Assembly: GCA_022566435.1 (NCBI GenBank)
Contig: JADFIX010000174.1
Coordinates: 1 to 7,214, forward strand
Source: Planctomycetota bacterium
GTDB taxonomy: Bacteria > Planctomycetota > Phycisphaerae > UBA1845
Direction of reading: 5' to 3'
Length of the DNA: 7,214 nucleotides
Shown one piece after another: positions 6,550 to 7,214 of the stretch. Numbering within the stretch: position 1 is the stretch's first letter; each line of letters starts with the position of its first letter. The notes beneath the pieces were generated by a model. That model saw only the letters and a list, made by a program, of their open reading frames with translations. It searched no databases and was not told the origin of the DNA. The position numbers were made by a program, and so were the translations under genes.

Positions 6550-6886
6550 GCGTACGGCAAATGATATGATCGCTCGATACGAGCAAATGTCAGCGGATGA
6601 GCCCATTGGATGGTATTTAGGTCGCGACGCGGTACTAGCATTGCTTACGCAGGAAAGCGTAGTAGGCCTGCGCATCTACCACGCGCTAAAGAATGATGGC
6701 GGGTACTCTCCCGTTATTTTTGCCGTGACGCCGGATGGTAGAAATTTTGATGCTGATCACCGCCTGGCGAAATCATTGGTTGATTCTATTACGATACTAA
6801 TTCTTGATAATGCTTTGCCGTGTCCTCCTTATTGTGGTGGTGAAGGAGATTCTACTGCGACGAGACCGGCAATCCCTGATTTCTAG
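6548..6886 (+). CDS. Small CPPYC-motif protein of unknown function (Bacteroidota-like)
   Basis: A 112-residue product if started at GTG 6548; ATG at 6566 is the alternative. The pattern MIARYEQ, then GWYLGRDAVLALL, VVGLRIYHALKNDG, SPVIFAVTPDGRN and a terminal CPPYC (residues 92-96) followed by a Gly/Ser-rich tail matches a small uncharacterised family I recall mainly from Bacteroidota ('GR..I..LL.Q....GIRIY...D', 'CPPYC'). I know no function or accession for it. No Shine-Dalgarno precedes either start and an in-frame TAA lies at 6539-6541, so the first few codons may have been replaced at the joint with the hydrolase fragment. It shares a strand and frame with the membrane-protein gene 9 nt downstream, so the two probably form an operon. 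Confidence 0.75.
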   Translation: MRTANDMIARYEQMSADEPIGWYLGRDAVLALLTQESVVGLRIYHALKNDGGYSPVIFAVTPDGRNFDADHRLAKSLVDSITILILDNALPCPPYCGGEGDSTATRPAIPDF

Positions 6887-6895
6887 GATCCACAT

Positions 6896-7214
6896 TTGGG
6901 GCTAACATTTGATCTGATTCTAGGATTAATTGCAATTGGTATTTCCATACTGCTTGCAGCTGTGGGGTGGGCGACTTGGCGGAAATGTCCCAAGCCGTTG
7001 CGCATGTTCACTATCTATGCAAGCTATATTGGAATCAGTAATATCATCGGGGCTTACCTTGGCTACCATGGAATTCGAAACATATTTCTTCTACACCTGT
7101 TTATCCTCATAGCGATTCCATTCCTAGTATACGTTTTCTCTGAGATGCAAACCGGTCTGCCCAGGCTGATAACCCGGGGTCTCATACCGGTGATAATCAT
7201 TATTTACGTGGCGG
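6896..7214 (+). CDS. Multi-pass membrane protein (3' end outside window), partner of the CPPYC protein
   Basis: The frame after the TAG at 6884-6886 is open to the window edge, giving 106 residues from a TTG start at 6896. AGGA (6885-6888) is 7 nt upstream, overlapping the preceding stop; no ATG or GTG lies nearer the N-terminus. Four hydrophobic segments are visible: about residues 6-26 (LILGLIAIGISILLAAVGW), 37-57 (with YASYIGISNIIGAYLGY), 62-81 (NIFLLHLFILIAIPFLVYVF) and 91-106 (GLIPVIIIIYVA). The layout of short loops and the 'N.FLLH.' motif recalls six- or seven-helix Bacteroidota membrane proteins found next to CPPYC-family genes (from memory). An N-terminal sensor region of a kinase cannot be excluded because the end is missing. 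Function unknown. Confidence 0.7.
   Translation, partial: MGLTFDLILGLIAIGISILLAAVGWATWRKCPKPLRMFTIYASYIGISNIIGAYLGYHGIRNIFLLHLFILIAIPFLVYVFSEMQTGLPRLITRGLIPVIIIIYVA

Noticed and set aside
6963..6973. GGGGTGGGCGA shared with the centre of the attC-like site (6094-6104), as a possible second site
   Set aside because: Only 11 bp match, it lies inside the membrane-protein coding sequence, and no RYYYAAC/GTTRRRY pair surrounds it.

Overview
The window reads as chromosomal DNA of a planctomycete-type bacterium with an accessory region on its right. Three things point there: a TIGR02999/PF07638-like ECF sigma factor translationally coupled to a transmembrane Ser/Thr kinase with TPRs, and two adjacent secreted proteins whose sequence signatures I associate with that phylum. 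No rRNA, tRNA or housekeeping marker is present, so this placement is an inference.

Left part (1-1483, minus strand): the 5' 287 codons of a secreted multidomain protein (four W-ENxGW repeats, Cys/Asp-rich modules, start of an FG-GAP propeller). Upstream of it lies a 153-residue secreted protein with a 'GDLDPPPGP...TMITLDDI' N-terminus and a beta-rich C-terminus. Positions 1484-2223 hold no gene I can support.

Middle (2224-6046, plus strand): the ECF sigma factor and the kinase-TPR gene overlap by 11 nt. Together they look like one signalling unit: a membrane kinase with a TPR sensor/scaffold region, and a sigma factor that would carry the response to transcription.

Right part (5567-7214): this looks like a patchwork. 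A minus-strand SnoaL-like gene with an excellent Shine-Dalgarno lies almost wholly inside the 3' end of the kinase frame, and both genes seem to lose family-like sequence near position 5650. Upstream of it is a 93-bp imperfect inverted repeat bounded by RYYYAAC and GTTRRRY boxes, a candidate integron attC site. Then comes the C-terminal third of an alpha/beta hydrolase on the minus strand, cut off at about 6549. Back to back with that break, two plus-strand genes begin: a small CPPYC-motif protein and a multi-pass membrane protein (cut by the window edge), both resembling proteins I associate with Bacteroidota. Sampled lines right of 6180 are about 40-52% GC, against 55-65% in the kinase gene.

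The main point of interest is the set of joints at about 5650, 6058-6150 and 6548, which suggest cassette-type or illegitimate insertion next to a resident signalling operon.
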